A stretch of 64,000 nt of DNA, taken from positions 1-64,000 of the forward strand of contig NZ_CANMRA010000001.1 of NCBI RefSeq assembly GCF_947500125.1. The letters run 5' to 3'. Numbering within the stretch: position 1 is the first letter of the stretch; the number at the start of each line of letters is the position of its first letter. Below the pieces are notes generated by a model. That model saw nothing but the letters and a program-made list of their open reading frames with translations, was not told the DNA's origin and did not search any database. This document shows positions 44,672 through 53,706 of the stretch, piece after piece. Source of the stretch: an uncultured Kocuria sp. Its GTDB lineage: Bacteria > Actinomycetota > Actinomycetes > Actinomycetales > Micrococcaceae. The position numbers and the translations under genes were made by a program.

Positions 44672-46053
44672 CAGCGGACGAGCTTCCCGGCGAGGTAGGA
44701 CTTCACCTGGTCGAGGGCCACGCGCTCCTGGGTCATCGCGTCCCGCTCGCGGATGGTCACCGCCTGGTCCTCGAGGGTGTCGAAGTCCACCGTGATGCAG
44801 AACGGGGTGCCGATCTCGTCCTGGCGCCGGTAGCGGCGCCCGATCGCCCCCGAGTCGTCGAAGTCGATGTTCCAGCTCCGGCGCAGCTCGGCGGCCAGGT
44901 CCTTCGCCTTGGGCGAGAGGTCCTCGTTGCGGGACAGCGGCAGCACCGCGGCCTTGACCGGGGCCAGGCGCGGGTCCAGCTTGAGGACCGTGCGCTTGTC
45001 CACCCCGCCCTTCGAGTTGGGGGCCTCGTCCTCGGTGTACGCGTCCACGAGGAAGGCCATCATCGACCGGGTCAGACCGAAGGACGGCTCGATCACGTAC
45101 GGGACGTAGCGCTCGTTGGTCTGCTGGTCGAAGTAGCTGAGGTCCGTGTTCGAGTGCTCGTTGTGCACGCCGAGGTCGTAGTCCGTCCGGTTCGCCACGC
45201 CCATGAGCTCGCCCCAGGGGTTGCCCTGGAAGCCGAACCGGTACTCGATGTCGATGGTGCCGGCGGAGTAGTGCGCCCGCTCGTCCTCGGGGACGTCGTA
45301 GCGGCGCATGTGGTCCGGGTCGATGCCCAGGTCCGTGAACCAGTTCCAGCACGCCTCGACCCACTCGTCGAACCAGTGCCCGGCCTCGGACGGGTGGGTG
45401 AAGTACTCGATCTCCATCTGCTCGAACTCGCGCGTGCGGAAGATGAAGTTGCCGGGGGTGATCTCGTTGCGGAAGGCCTTGCCGATCTGGCCGATGCCGA
45501 ACGGCGGCTTCTTGCGGGCCGCGGTGACCACGTTGTTGAAGTTCACGAAGATGCCCTGCGCGGTCTCGGGCCGCAGGTAGTGCAGGCCCTCCTGGTTGTC
45601 GACCGGGCCGAGGAAGGTCTTCAGCAGCCCGGAGAACTGCTGCGGGTCGGTCCACTGGCCCTTGGTGCCGCAGTTGGGGCAGGGGATCTCGGCCATGCCG
45701 TTCTCGGGGGCGCGGCCCTTCTTCTCCTCGAAGGCCTCGACCAGGTGGTCCTGGCGGGCGCGCTTGTGGCAGGAGGTGCACTCCACGAGCGGGTCGGTGA
45801 AGGTCGCCACGTGCCCCGAGGCCTCCCACACGGCCTTCGGGAGGATGATCGAGGAGTCGAGGCCCACCATGTCCTCGCGCCCGCGCACGAAGGTCTGCCA
45901 CCACTCGTGCTTGATGTTCTCCTTGAGCTCCGCGCCGAGGGGCCCGTAGTCCCAGGCCGAGCGGGAACCGCCGTAGATCTCACCCGCCTGGAACACGAAC
46001 CCGCGGCGCTTGGCCAGCGAGATGACGTTGTCCAGCGTGGACTTGGGGGCCAT
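44671..46053 (-). CDS. glyS: Glycyl-tRNA synthetase (homodimeric class II type)
   Basis: 460 residues; charges tRNA-Gly. Visible are the start [20 protein letters not shown], a zinc-type cysteine set ([12 protein letters not shown] and [10 protein letters not shown]), motif 2 [20 protein letters not shown], motif 3 region [20 protein letters not shown], and a C-terminal anticodon-binding domain ending in [11 protein letters not shown]. It is the eukaryote/archaea-like alpha2 form common in Actinobacteria, not the alpha2beta2 form. ATG 46053. It overlaps the GNAT gene downstream. Confidence 0.95.
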   Translation of the reverse strand: MAPKSTLDNVISLAKRRGFVFQAGEIYGGSRSAWDYGPLGAELKENIKHEWWQTFVRGREDMVGLDSSIILPKAVWEASGHVATFTDPLVECTSCHKRARQDHLVEAFEEKKGRAPENGMAEIPCPNCGTKGQWTDPQQFSGLLKTFLGPVDNQEGLHYLRPETAQGIFVNFNNVVTAARKKPPFGIGQIGKAFRNEITPGNFIFRTREFEQMEIEYFTHPSEAGHWFDEWVEACWNWFTDLGIDPDHMRRYDVPEDERAHYSAGTIDIEYRFGFQGNPWGELMGVANRTDYDLGVHNEHSNTDLSYFDQQTNERYVPYVIEPSFGLTRSMMAFLVDAYTEDEAPNSKGGVDKRTVLKLDPRLAPVKAAVLPLSRNEDLSPKAKDLAAELRRSWNIDFDDSGAIGRRYRRQDEIGTPFCITVDFDTLEDQAVTIRERDAMTQERVALDQVKSYLAGKLVR

Positions 46054-46286
46054 GTGGGTCTCCTCCAGGGTCTCGCCCGACCGCCGGCTGCGGACGCGCG
46101 TGGTGTGGCCCGCCCGGTGCGCCGGGCGGGAACCGGCCGTCGTCGGCCGTCACGAACGAGGACGCCGCGTGCGACGTCCTCGACCCAGCGTAGCCAATTC
46201 CCGCCGTGCCCGCCGACCGCCCGGGACCGGGGACCGCGCGGGCACGCCCCGCCCACGGGCCGGAGCGGGCAGCGGGCCGGAGCGGC

Positions 46287-47255
46287 TCAGGGCTCGTCCG
46301 TCCCGGACTTCCCCGGCCAGGCGGCGACGGCGAGCCCCACCAGGGTCAGCAGCGTCCCGGCCACGGTCAGTGGCGCGACGACGGCGCCCGGCGCCGGCAG
46401 CAGCAGATCGATCGCGAGCCCGCCCAGCAGCATGCCGGTGACCAGGCCGAGACTGGTCTGCAGCACACCGATCGACCGGGCGAGGACGGCGCTCGCTCCC
46501 ACGACCACCGCGCCCAGCAGACCACCGACCCACAGCCACGACGGCCCCGGCCACGTCCACGGGGGCGGGTCCGCGACAGCGCGGTGGACCGCCGTCGCGA
46601 CACCGAGACCGGCCGCCGCCGCGAGGAAATTGGTGAGCGCGGGGGTGACGGGCGTACCCGCGGCGGCCCCGATCCGCCCGTTCATGGCTGTCTGCAGCGG
46701 CATCAGGGTTCCGGCGAGGAGGGGCAGCAGCACGAGCGCCGTGACACCCCCGGCAGCCTGGCCCAGGCGTGGTGACACCGCCAGCAGGACCGCCGCCACG
46801 ACCAAGGCCGTGCCCAGCACGCGCAGTCCGGTCACCCGCCGGATCCCGGCCGGGCCGATGCCCCAGCGGTCCACCGCGAGCCCGCCCAGAGACTGCCCCA
46901 CCACCACCGCGAGAAGCAGCACGGAGACGCCCAGTGTGTCGGCCGTCAGCGTCTGGGCGAAGACGAACACCGCACCGATGAGACCAGCCAGCAGGAACCA
47001 CCACGACAGGTGACCCTCCCGCAGCTGCCGGACGAGCTTCCGCAGGCCCTGCCGACCCGCGGCGCTGAGCACGCTGACCGCGGTCACCGCTGTCACGCCC
47101 ACGACGACGGCCGCGAACGCCGCCGCCACGGGATCGCCCAGCTGTGTCCCGAGCGCGCCGTTGATGCGCGACTGAACGGCCAGTGCAGAGCCCGCGAGAA
47201 CTGCCAGGACGGGGCCGAGCGCACTCGCGACCGATGACGGGGTGGAGTCGGACAC
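46287..47255 (-). CDS. DMT-family transporter of YdcZ (DUF606) type, duplicated
   Basis: 322 residues, ten membrane helices in two similar halves. Each half has the DUF606 opening: LAGSALAVQSRINGALGTQL (residue ~20) and LLAGTLMPLQTAMNGRIGAA (residue ~180), i.e. Q-x-x-x-N-G-x-I/L-G. The fused double form is common in Actinobacteria. The substrate is unknown. The start is GTG 47255. It is divergent from the S4-protein gene, with 50 bp between. Confidence 0.85.
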   Translation of the reverse strand: MSDSTPSSVASALGPVLAVLAGSALAVQSRINGALGTQLGDPVAAAFAAVVVGVTAVTAVSVLSAAGRQGLRKLVRQLREGHLSWWFLLAGLIGAVFVFAQTLTADTLGVSVLLLAVVVGQSLGGLAVDRWGIGPAGIRRVTGLRVLGTALVVAAVLLAVSPRLGQAAGGVTALVLLPLLAGTLMPLQTAMNGRIGAAAGTPVTPALTNFLAAAAGLGVATAVHRAVADPPPWTWPGPSWLWVGGLLGAVVVGASAVLARSIGVLQTSLGLVTGMLLGGLAIDLLLPAPGAVVAPLTVAGTLLTLVGLAVAAWPGKSGTDEP

Positions 47256-47305
47256 GGGACCAGCGTAGGTCGCCGGGGGGTCCGGATGGCTGGGACAATG
47301 GGGCC

Positions 47306-47548
47306 ATGACGACTTCCCAGAGGCCCGGCGGCCCCGACGAACTGCCCATCCGTGACGACATGATCCGGCTGGGCCAGGCGCTCAAGCTGGCGAACCTCGC
47401 CGAGGACGGGGCGCACGCCCGTGGCCTCGTGGAGGACGGTCAGGTCAGCGTCAACGGCGAGGTCGAGACGCGGCGCGGCCGGCAGCTGCACCCGGGGGAC
47501 GTCGTCTCCGCCGGCGGGGCCTCGGTCAGGATTACCGCGGGGGGCTGA
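47306..47548 (+). CDS. Small S4-domain RNA-binding protein
   Basis: 80 residues consisting of a single S4 fold: IRLGQALKLANLAEDGAHAR, then GLVEDGQVSVNGEVETRRGR and QLHPGDVVSAGG. This matches the YaaA/RqcP-like S4 group, which binds structured RNA; a link to stalled-ribosome rescue (RqcP) is possible but not shown. ATG 47306 follows a weak GGGG stretch. It overlaps the convergent esterase gene by 17 bp. Confidence 0.85.
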   Translation: MTTSQRPGGPDELPIRDDMIRLGQALKLANLAEDGAHARGLVEDGQVSVNGEVETRRGRQLHPGDVVSAGGASVRITAGG

Positions 47549-48218
47549 CCGGCCGGTCCGCTCGGCCCAGCACCACCTGGGTGAGGTACTCGCGCACGTG
47601 CCCGACCTCCTGCGGGCTGATCCCGTGGCCCACCCCGGTGTAGTGCACCTTCATGACGTCGGCGTGGTCCAGCGCCCACTCGGCCGTCGAGTCCACGAGC
47701 CCCTGCGGGATGACCGGGTCCTGCGGGTCCCGGCCCCAGAACATCGGCAGCGGCCGCTCCCGCAGGCGGTCGTCGGCGAAGAGCGGGTGCTCCCCGGGCA
47801 CCACGAACCCGGAAAGCCCGACCACGGCGGCGATCTCCCCGGGCATGTGGCGGGCGAGGGACGTGGCCATGGCCATGCCCTGCGAGAACCCGAGCAGCGT
47901 GATGCTGGGGTGCTCCGCGGCCAGTCCCCGCAGCCACGCCGCGACGGGCTCGACGGCCTCGGCCACGCGGTCGAGGGAGAAGCTGAGGTCCGCGGCGAGC
48001 GGGAACCACTGGTAGCCGAACTGGATGGGCTGGGGCGCGCGCAGAGACGCCACGCTGAACTCGTCCGGCAGGGCCGGGACGAGTCCCATGAGGTCGTGCT
48101 CGTGCGAGCCGTAGCCGTGCAGGAGCACGAGCAGCGGGGTGCCGGGGCGGGCGTCGGCGTCGTTGCTCCAGACGGCGAAGGGGGTGTCGGTACCGGTCGG
48201 GGCGGAGGCGTCGGTCAT
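47532..48218 (-). CDS. Alpha/beta hydrolase, carboxylesterase/phospholipase type
   Basis: 228 residues of the YpfH/carboxylesterase group. The oxyanion motif is LLVLLHGYGSHEHDLMGLVP, the nucleophile Ser is in LLGFSQGMAMATSL (G-x-S-x-G), the acid in FWGRDPQDPVIPQGL, and the histidine in YTGVGHGISPQEV. The likely substrates are short acyl esters or lysophospholipids. ATG 48218. It is divergent from the SGNH hydrolase gene (81 bp apart) and convergent with the S4 gene. Confidence 0.86.
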   Translation of the reverse strand: MTDASAPTGTDTPFAVWSNDADARPGTPLLVLLHGYGSHEHDLMGLVPALPDEFSVASLRAPQPIQFGYQWFPLAADLSFSLDRVAEAVEPVAAWLRGLAAEHPSITLLGFSQGMAMATSLARHMPGEIAAVVGLSGFVVPGEHPLFADDRLRERPLPMFWGRDPQDPVIPQGLVDSTAEWALDHADVMKVHYTGVGHGISPQEVGHVREYLTQVVLGRADRPVSPPR

Positions 48219-48299
48219 GGCTCCAGTGTGCCATCCGCGACCGGGCGCCCACGGCGCGCGCCCGTGGACCCGGGCCGGGCCCGGTGGTAGACCGGGGGC

Positions 48300-49151
48300 A
48301 TGACCGAGACGACAGCAGGACCTCCGGACTCCGGCCCGTCCGCCCACCCGTGGCGGCGCATGGTGGCGATCGGCGACTCGTTCACGGAGGGCATCGGGGA
48401 CCCCGACCCCGGCTCCCCGGGCGGGCACCGCGGCTGGGCGGACCGGGTCGCGGAGGAGCTCGACCGCCTCTCCCCGGGTCTGTCCTACGCCAACCTCGCG
48501 ATCCGCGGCCGGCTCTTCCGCCAGATCGTCGACGAGCAGCTGGAGCCCGCCCTGGAGCTGTCCCCGGACCTCGTGGCGATCTGTGCGGGCGGCAACGACA
48601 TGCTGCGCCCGGGCGGCGACCCGGACGCGATCGCCGAGGAGATGGACGACGTCGTCGGCCGGCTCGGGGCGGACGGGGCGAGCGTGGTGCTGATCGACGG
48701 CCCGGACATCGGGGCCACGCCGGTGCTGCGCGGGATCCGGGGGCGGATCGCGGTCTACAACGAGAACGTGCGCGTGGTCGCGTCCCGGCACGACGCCGTC
48801 CTGGTGGACCTGTGGGGGCTGCGGGAGCTCGCGGACCCGGCGATGTGGGACCCCGACCGGCTGCACTTCTCCCCGCTGGGCCACCACCGGATCGCGGTCG
48901 AGGTCCTCGACACGCTGGGCCTCGAGCACGGCCTGGTGCCCGAGGTCGTGCCCGACCGCCCGCCGTCGTCCTGGCGGCAGGCCCGCGGGGAGGACCTCGT
49001 CTGGGCCCACCGCTACCTGCGGCCGTGGGTGGCCCGCCGCATCCGGCGCACGAGCTCCGGGGCGCAGGTCCGGCCGAAGCGCCCGCACTTCGGCACCGCC
49101 ACCGTGCCCGGGGGCGGGCTCGCACCCGGCGGCGGGACCGCGGACGGCTGA
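48300..49151 (+). CDS. SGNH/GDSL-family hydrolase
   Basis: 283 residues. The four SGNH blocks are present: Ser in MVAIGDSFTEGIGDPDPG, Gly in YANLAIRGRLFRQIV, Asn in AICAGGNDMLRPGGD, and the D-x-x-H pair in DPDRLHFSPLGHHRI. It is a cytoplasmic-type esterase without signal peptide. The C-terminal ~45 residues are Arg/Gly-rich. ATG 48300 has a GGGGG stretch before it. It is convergent with metX, leaving only 9 bp between the stops. Confidence 0.87.
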   Translation: MTETTAGPPDSGPSAHPWRRMVAIGDSFTEGIGDPDPGSPGGHRGWADRVAEELDRLSPGLSYANLAIRGRLFRQIVDEQLEPALELSPDLVAICAGGNDMLRPGGDPDAIAEEMDDVVGRLGADGASVVLIDGPDIGATPVLRGIRGRIAVYNENVRVVASRHDAVLVDLWGLRELADPAMWDPDRLHFSPLGHHRIAVEVLDTLGLEHGLVPEVVPDRPPSSWRQARGEDLVWAHRYLRPWVARRIRRTSSGAQVRPKRPHFGTATVPGGGLAPGGGTADG

Positions 49152-49160
49152 GGCGCCGGC

Positions 49161-50339
49161 TCAGGGCTGGCGCAGCACGGTCTCCACGAGCAGCCTGCCG
49201 AGCTGGGGCGCCTCGATGAGGAAGCCGTCGTGGCCCGAGGGCGAGGTGAGGGTGTGCCGCCGGACGTGCCCGGGCAGCGCGGCGGCCAGGACGTCGGACT
49301 CGCGGGGCAGGTAGAGCCGGTCGGAGTCCACCGCCGCCACGAGCCACTCGCACGAGGTCACGGACAGCGCCTCCTCGAGCGTGCCGCGGCCCCGGGCGAC
49401 GTCGTGGGACATGAGCGTCTCGTTGACGGCCAGGTAGCTGTTGGCGTCGAAGCGCCCGGCGAGCTTGGACGCCTGGTGGTCGAGGTAGCTCTCCACCTGG
49501 TAGCGCCCCCGCCCGTCGGGGTGCGTGCCGATGACGCCCTCCTCGGCCTGCGGCGAGCGCCCGAACCGGTGGTGCAGCTCGTCGGCCGAGCGGTAGGTGA
49601 TGTGGGCGATCCGCCGTGCCAGGCCCAGGCCCGTGACCGGCGGCGGCCCGTCGTAGTAGTCCCCGCCGCTGAAGTGGGGGTCCTGGCGGATCGCGAGGTT
49701 CTGCGCCTGGCCCCACGCGAGCTGCTCGGCGCTGGACTGCGCGCACGCGGCGACCACCGCGCACGCCCGGACCCGGTCCGGGTAGGTCACGGCCCACTCC
49801 AGGGCCCGGGCACCGCCCATGGAGCCGCCGATGACCAGGCGCCAGGAGTCGATGCCGAGGGCGTCGGCCAGCGCCGCCTCGGCGTGCACGGAGTCCCGGA
49901 CGGTGATGAGCGGGAAGCGGGAGCCCCAGGGGCGGCCCTCGGGGTCCACGCTCGGCGGCGCGGGGGTCGCCGGGCCCGTGGACCCGTAGCAGCCGCCCAC
50001 GATGTTGGTGCAGACCACGAACCAGCGGTCGGTGTCGATGGCGGCGCCGGGGCCGACCAGGCCCTCCCACCAGCCGCCGCTCTCCGCGGCGCGCCGCTCC
50101 GCCTCGGGGGCCCCGGGCCGGGCCCGGCCGGCCGCCACGTGGGTGTCCCCGGTGAGGGCGTGCTCCACGAGCACCGCGTTGGACCCGTCCGGGGCGAGCG
50201 TCCCCCAGGTCTCGTAGGCGATCCGGACGTCGGGCAGCCGGAAACCGGACTCCAGCTCCAGCTCCCCGATCCCGGCCACCCGCGGCACGCCGTCCTCGCG
50301 GACGGCGGTCCCGGCGCCCCCGACGACGGTCACGGTCAC
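49161..50339 (-). CDS. metX: Homoserine O-acetyltransferase
   Basis: Acetylates homoserine for direct sulfhydrylation to methionine. 392 residues, alpha/beta-hydrolase fold: ELESGFRLPDVRIAYETWGT, VLVEHALTGDTH, the oxyanion stretch DTDRWFVVCTNIVGGCYGST, the nucleophile Ser in LVIGGSMGGARALEW, the acid in WLVAAVDSDRLYLP, and the histidine in SPSGHDGFLIEA. The start is GTG 50339, overlapping the metY stop by 4 bp (GTGA). It is the second gene of the metYX unit under the SAM-IV riboswitch at 51862-51940. Confidence 0.94.
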   Translation of the reverse strand: MTVTVVGGAGTAVREDGVPRVAGIGELELESGFRLPDVRIAYETWGTLAPDGSNAVLVEHALTGDTHVAAGRARPGAPEAERRAAESGGWWEGLVGPGAAIDTDRWFVVCTNIVGGCYGSTGPATPAPPSVDPEGRPWGSRFPLITVRDSVHAEAALADALGIDSWRLVIGGSMGGARALEWAVTYPDRVRACAVVAACAQSSAEQLAWGQAQNLAIRQDPHFSGGDYYDGPPPVTGLGLARRIAHITYRSADELHHRFGRSPQAEEGVIGTHPDGRGRYQVESYLDHQASKLAGRFDANSYLAVNETLMSHDVARGRGTLEEALSVTSCEWLVAAVDSDRLYLPRESDVLAAALPGHVRRHTLTSPSGHDGFLIEAPQLGRLLVETVLRQP

Positions 50340-51748
50340 TCCTGTCCTCCGGGCGCGGCGGCGGCCGCGGCGAAGCCCTGCTCCAGGTCCGCGAGGATGT
50401 CGTCGATGTTCTCCAGGCCCACGGACAGGCGCACGAAGCCGGGCTCCACGCCGGAGGCCAGCTGCTCCTCGGGCAGGAGCTGGCTGTGCGTGGTGGACGC
50501 CGGGTGGATCACGAGGGAGCGGACGTCGCCGATGTTCGCGACGTTCGAGTGCAGGGTCAGGGCGTCCACGAAGGCGGCCCCGGCCTCCCGTCCGCCGTCG
50601 AGGACGAAGCCCAGGATCGACCCGGCGCCCCGGGGCGCGTACTTCAGCGCCCGCTCGTGCCACGGGGAGGACTCCAGCCCGGCCCAGGACACCGAGCGCA
50701 CGTCCTCGCGCGCCTCGAGCCAGCGGGCCACCTTCTCGGCGTTGGCCACGTGCCGCTCCATCCGCAGGGAGAGCGTCTCGATGCCCTGCTCGATGAGGAA
50801 CGCGTTGAACGGGGAGATCGCCGAGCCGAGGTCGCGCAGCAGCTGCACCCGGGCCTTGAGGATGTAGGACAGGTTGACGCCGAAGGGGCCGTCCGCCCCC
50901 AGGGCCTGGGCGTAGACGAGCCCGCCGTAGGACTCGTCCGGCTGGTTGAAGCCGGGGAAGCGCTCCGGGTAGCGGCCGAAGTCGAAGGCGCCGGAGTCCA
51001 CGATCACGCCGCCGATCGCCGTGCCGTGCCCGCCCAGGAACTTGGTGGCCGAGTGCACCACGACGTCGGCGCCCCAGCGGAAGGGCTGGACCAGGTACGG
51101 GGTCGCCACGGTGTTGTCCACGATGAGCGGCACCTCGTGGTCGTGCGCGATCCCGGAGACCGTCTCGATGTCGAGGACGTCGTTGCGCGGGTTCGGGATC
51201 GTCTCCGCGAAGAAGGCCTTGGTGTTCGGCCGCACCGCCCGCCGCCAGGCCTCGGGGTCGTCCGGGTCCGTCACGAAGGTCGTCTCGACGCCGAGCTTGG
51301 GCAGCGTGTACTTGAACAGGTTGTAGGTCCCGCCGTAGAGACTGGGGCTGGCCACGATGTGGTCGCCCGCGCCGGCGACGTTGAGCACCGCGAACGTCGT
51401 CGCCGACTGCCCCGCGCTGAGCATCAGGGCGCCCACGCCGCCCTCGAGGGCGGCGATCCGGTTCTCCACGACCTCCGTGGTCGGGTTGCCGATCCGCGTG
51501 TAGATCGGGCCGAGCTCCGCGAGCGCGAAGCGGTCGGCCGCGGCCCGGGCGTCCGGGAAGACGAAGGACGTGGTCTGGTGGATCGGCAGGGCCCGGGAGC
51601 CCGTGACCGGGTCGGGGCTCTGCCCCGCGTGGATCTGCCGGGTCTCGAAGGCCCAGCCCCCCGGGTTCTCGGGGGTGGGCCGTTCGGTCGCGGCGGCGTC
51701 GGTGCCGGCCGTGGGGACGTCGGTGCTGGAAGCGGGGGACTCGGACAT
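50336..51748 (-). CDS. metY: O-acetylhomoserine sulfhydrylase
   Basis: PLP enzyme of the Cys/Met-metabolism family making homocysteine from O-acetylhomoserine and sulfide. 470 residues with a ~30-residue Thr/Ala/Pro lead, then WAFETRQIHAGQSPDPVTGS, LPIHQTTSFVFPDARAAAD, YTRIGNPTTEVVENRIAALE, and the cofactor lysine in VVHSATKFLGGHGTAIGG. C-terminal RLSVGLENIDDILADLEQGF is standard. ATG 51748 follows AAGGAG. metY and metX form a SAM-repressed pair; sulfide entry bypasses cystathionine. Confidence 0.95.
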   Translation of the reverse strand: MSESPASSTDVPTAGTDAAATERPTPENPGGWAFETRQIHAGQSPDPVTGSRALPIHQTTSFVFPDARAAADRFALAELGPIYTRIGNPTTEVVENRIAALEGGVGALMLSAGQSATTFAVLNVAGAGDHIVASPSLYGGTYNLFKYTLPKLGVETTFVTDPDDPEAWRRAVRPNTKAFFAETIPNPRNDVLDIETVSGIAHDHEVPLIVDNTVATPYLVQPFRWGADVVVHSATKFLGGHGTAIGGVIVDSGAFDFGRYPERFPGFNQPDESYGGLVYAQALGADGPFGVNLSYILKARVQLLRDLGSAISPFNAFLIEQGIETLSLRMERHVANAEKVARWLEAREDVRSVSWAGLESSPWHERALKYAPRGAGSILGFVLDGGREAGAAFVDALTLHSNVANIGDVRSLVIHPASTTHSQLLPEEQLASGVEPGFVRLSVGLENIDDILADLEQGFAAAAAAPGGQE

Positions 51749-51861
51749 GCCGTGGGACTCCTTGCGGGGGTCAGGGGTCCCGTCCCGGCCGAGGCGGTGC
51801 GGCCGGGAGCGGCCGGGCACCGGGAACCCGCGCTTGCTCGCTCGCCGGTCGCGAGGAGCCT

Positions 51862-51940
51862 GGTCTTCACCCAGGGCACCCCACCGCGGTGGAGGGTTGC
51901 CGGCCAGCTAGCTGGGGCTTGGACGCTGGCGCTCATGACC
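51862..51940 (-). promoter_or_regulatory. SAM-IV riboswitch in the metYX leader
   Basis: On the minus strand: GGTCATGAGCGCCAGCG opens the element, then a variable hairpin arm, GGCCGGCAACCCTCCACCGC, and the closing GGTGGGGTGCCCTGGGTGA before GACC. This is a near-consensus SAM-IV riboswitch as known from mycobacteria and other actinomycetes. It lies ~115 bp upstream of metY and should shut off metYX when SAM is high. Confidence 0.93.
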
Positions 51941-51948
51941 TGGACAGC

Positions 51949-51978
51949 ATTCTCCGGATTCGGGCGACACGGCGTCAA
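51949..51978 (-). promoter_or_regulatory. Candidate promoter of the metYX riboswitch transcript
   Basis: -35-like TTGACG (51978-51973), 18 nt, -10-like GAGAAT (51954-51949) on the minus strand. It would start transcription around 51942, exactly at the 5' end of the riboswitch, which supports the call. Confidence 0.5.
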
Positions 51979-52082
51979 GCCGGGCCCGGTCGTGACGCCC
52001 GGCACCGGGCGCCGGGCGCACTGTGCCGGGCGCGTCACGGACCGATTTGGAGACGAAACTCACAGGGTGCCACGATGTGCCC

Positions 52083-52721
52083 ATGAGAGTCGACCACGTG
52101 TCCTACGCCTGCCGCCCGGAGGGCCTGGCGGCCACCACCGAGCGCATCGCGGACCAGCTCGGGATCGAGCCGGTCAAGGGTGGGGTGCACCCCCGTTTCG
52201 GCACCCGCAACATGATCCTGCCCCTGACGAACCACCAGTACGTCGAGGTCGTCGAGGTCCTCGAGCACCCGGCCGCGGTGAAGGCGCCGTTCGGCCAGGC
52301 CGTGCGCGCCCGCTCCGAGGCCGGCGGCGGCTGGCTGGGCTGGGTCGTGGAGGTCGACGACCTCGCCCCCTTCGAGCAGCGCTTGGGCCGGTCCTCCGTC
52401 CCCGGCTGCCGGGTGTTCCCGGACGGCCGGTGCCTCGAGTGGCGTCAGATCGGCGTCAAGGGCCTGATCGCCGACCCGCAGCTGCCGTTCATGGTGCACT
52501 TCGAGTCCGGCCCGGAGATGCACCCCTCCCAGGCGCGGATCACAGACGTGGGCCTGGCGGGGATGTGCATCGCCGGGGCCCCGGAGCGGGTCGCCGAGTG
52601 GCTGGGCGCGCCCGTGGAGACCGCACTCGAGAACCTGGAGGTCGACTGGCGCTATCCGGAGGGCACCCCCGGGGTACTCTCCGTCACCTTCAGCACCCCG
52701 GACGGCCCCGTCACCATCTGA
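52083..52721 (+). CDS. VOC/glyoxalase-like family protein
   Basis: 212 residues. It starts MRVDHVSYACRPEGLAATTE, typical of the Glyoxalase-like (VOC) fold, with paired beta-alpha-beta modules; potential metal/ligand positions are the His in DHVSYA, GTRNMILPLTNHQYVEVVEV and FMVHFESGPEMHPS. The reaction is unknown. ATG 52083 follows CACAGGGTG-like purines. It diverges from the metYX promoter region and ends at a bidirectional terminator. Confidence 0.8.
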   Translation: MRVDHVSYACRPEGLAATTERIADQLGIEPVKGGVHPRFGTRNMILPLTNHQYVEVVEVLEHPAAVKAPFGQAVRARSEAGGGWLGWVVEVDDLAPFEQRLGRSSVPGCRVFPDGRCLEWRQIGVKGLIADPQLPFMVHFESGPEMHPSQARITDVGLAGMCIAGAPERVAEWLGAPVETALENLEVDWRYPEGTPGVLSVTFSTPDGPVTI

Positions 52722-52723
52722 GT

Positions 52724-52757
52724 CCGCCCGGCCCCGTCACCATCCGGGGCCGGGCGG
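52724..52757. terminator. Bidirectional hairpin between VOC and CPBP genes
   Basis: 12-bp perfect arms (52724-52735, CCGCCCGGCCCC, with 52746-52757) and a 10-nt loop, directly after the plus-strand stop and 26 bp before the convergent stop. Confidence 0.8.
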
Positions 52758-52782
52758 GCCCGCCCGGCGCCCGGGCGGTGCC

Positions 52783-53562
52783 TCAGCCCAGCAGCCGAGC
52801 GGCGCCGAGGAAGCCCACGGCGTCCAGCAGGAAGTGCGCGACGACGAGGGGCATCACCCGGCCGGTGCGCCGGTAGAGCTCCGCGAAGACCAGGCCCATC
52901 ACCACGTTGCCGAGGAACGGCCCGATCCCCTGGTAGAGGTGGTAGCTGCCGCGGAACAGGGCCGTGACCACCAGCACCACGGGCCAGCTCCAGCCGATCC
53001 GGGTCAGCCGGTCGGTGAGGAACACGACCACCACGACCTCCTCGACCAGGGCGTGGCGCACGGCCGAGAGCAGCAGCACGGGAACCGTCCACCAGTGCTC
53101 GGCGAGCCCGGACGTGGTGACCTCCGCGGTCACGCCCAGAGCCCGGCCCGCGCCGTAGAGCACCAGCGTCCCCAGCCCCATGAGCAGGAAGAGCACGGTC
53201 CCCAGGCCGAGGTCCGGGACGGGCATCCGGGCGTCGAGGCCGATCCGCCGGCGGACGGTGCCCAGCGCGCCGGCGGAGCCGGCCAGCAGGTAGAGGGCCA
53301 GCAGCACAGGCACCAGGTCCAGGGCGATGCCGGTGAGCTGGCGCAGCAGGTCGAAGAGGGGCTGCAGGCTCAGCGGCGGGTTCATCGTGGCCTGCGCCTC
53401 GGACAGCGGCCCCCGGGCGAGGTGCTCGGCGAGGGAGAGCACCGCGTAGAGGGCCGAGGCGCCCAGGGACACCCCCAGCACCAGGATCACCTGCAGCCAC
53501 AGGTCGGCGCGGGTGGAGCCGAAGGCGGGCGGTCGGGGGGCGCAGTGGGCGGGGGTGCTCAT
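52783..53562 (-). CDS. CPBP-family intramembrane (CAAX-type) protease
   Basis: 259 residues, seven to eight membrane helices. The three active-site motifs are present: E-E in AVRHALVEEVVVVVFL, the R/H motif in ALFRGSYHLYQGIGPFLG, and the closing His in PLVVAHFLLDAVGF. The family cleaves within the membrane or confers bacteriocin self-immunity; the substrate is unknown. ATG 53562 with a GGGGG stretch upstream. It is convergent with the VOC gene and divergent from oligopeptidase B. Confidence 0.87.
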   Translation of the reverse strand: MSTPAHCAPRPPAFGSTRADLWLQVILVLGVSLGASALYAVLSLAEHLARGPLSEAQATMNPPLSLQPLFDLLRQLTGIALDLVPVLLALYLLAGSAGALGTVRRRIGLDARMPVPDLGLGTVLFLLMGLGTLVLYGAGRALGVTAEVTTSGLAEHWWTVPVLLLSAVRHALVEEVVVVVFLTDRLTRIGWSWPVVLVVTALFRGSYHLYQGIGPFLGNVVMGLVFAELYRRTGRVMPLVVAHFLLDAVGFLGAARLLG

Positions 53563-53706
53563 CCGGCCATTCTGGCACCGGCCCGCCGGCCCGCGCCGCG
53601 CACCCGGCGCGGGCGGCCCCCGGACCGCCCTGCCCGGACTGCCCTCCCCGGCCCGGTCACTCCCGAGACCTCTCCCCTATCGGGCGTCTTCCCTAGGATG
53701 GGAGCC

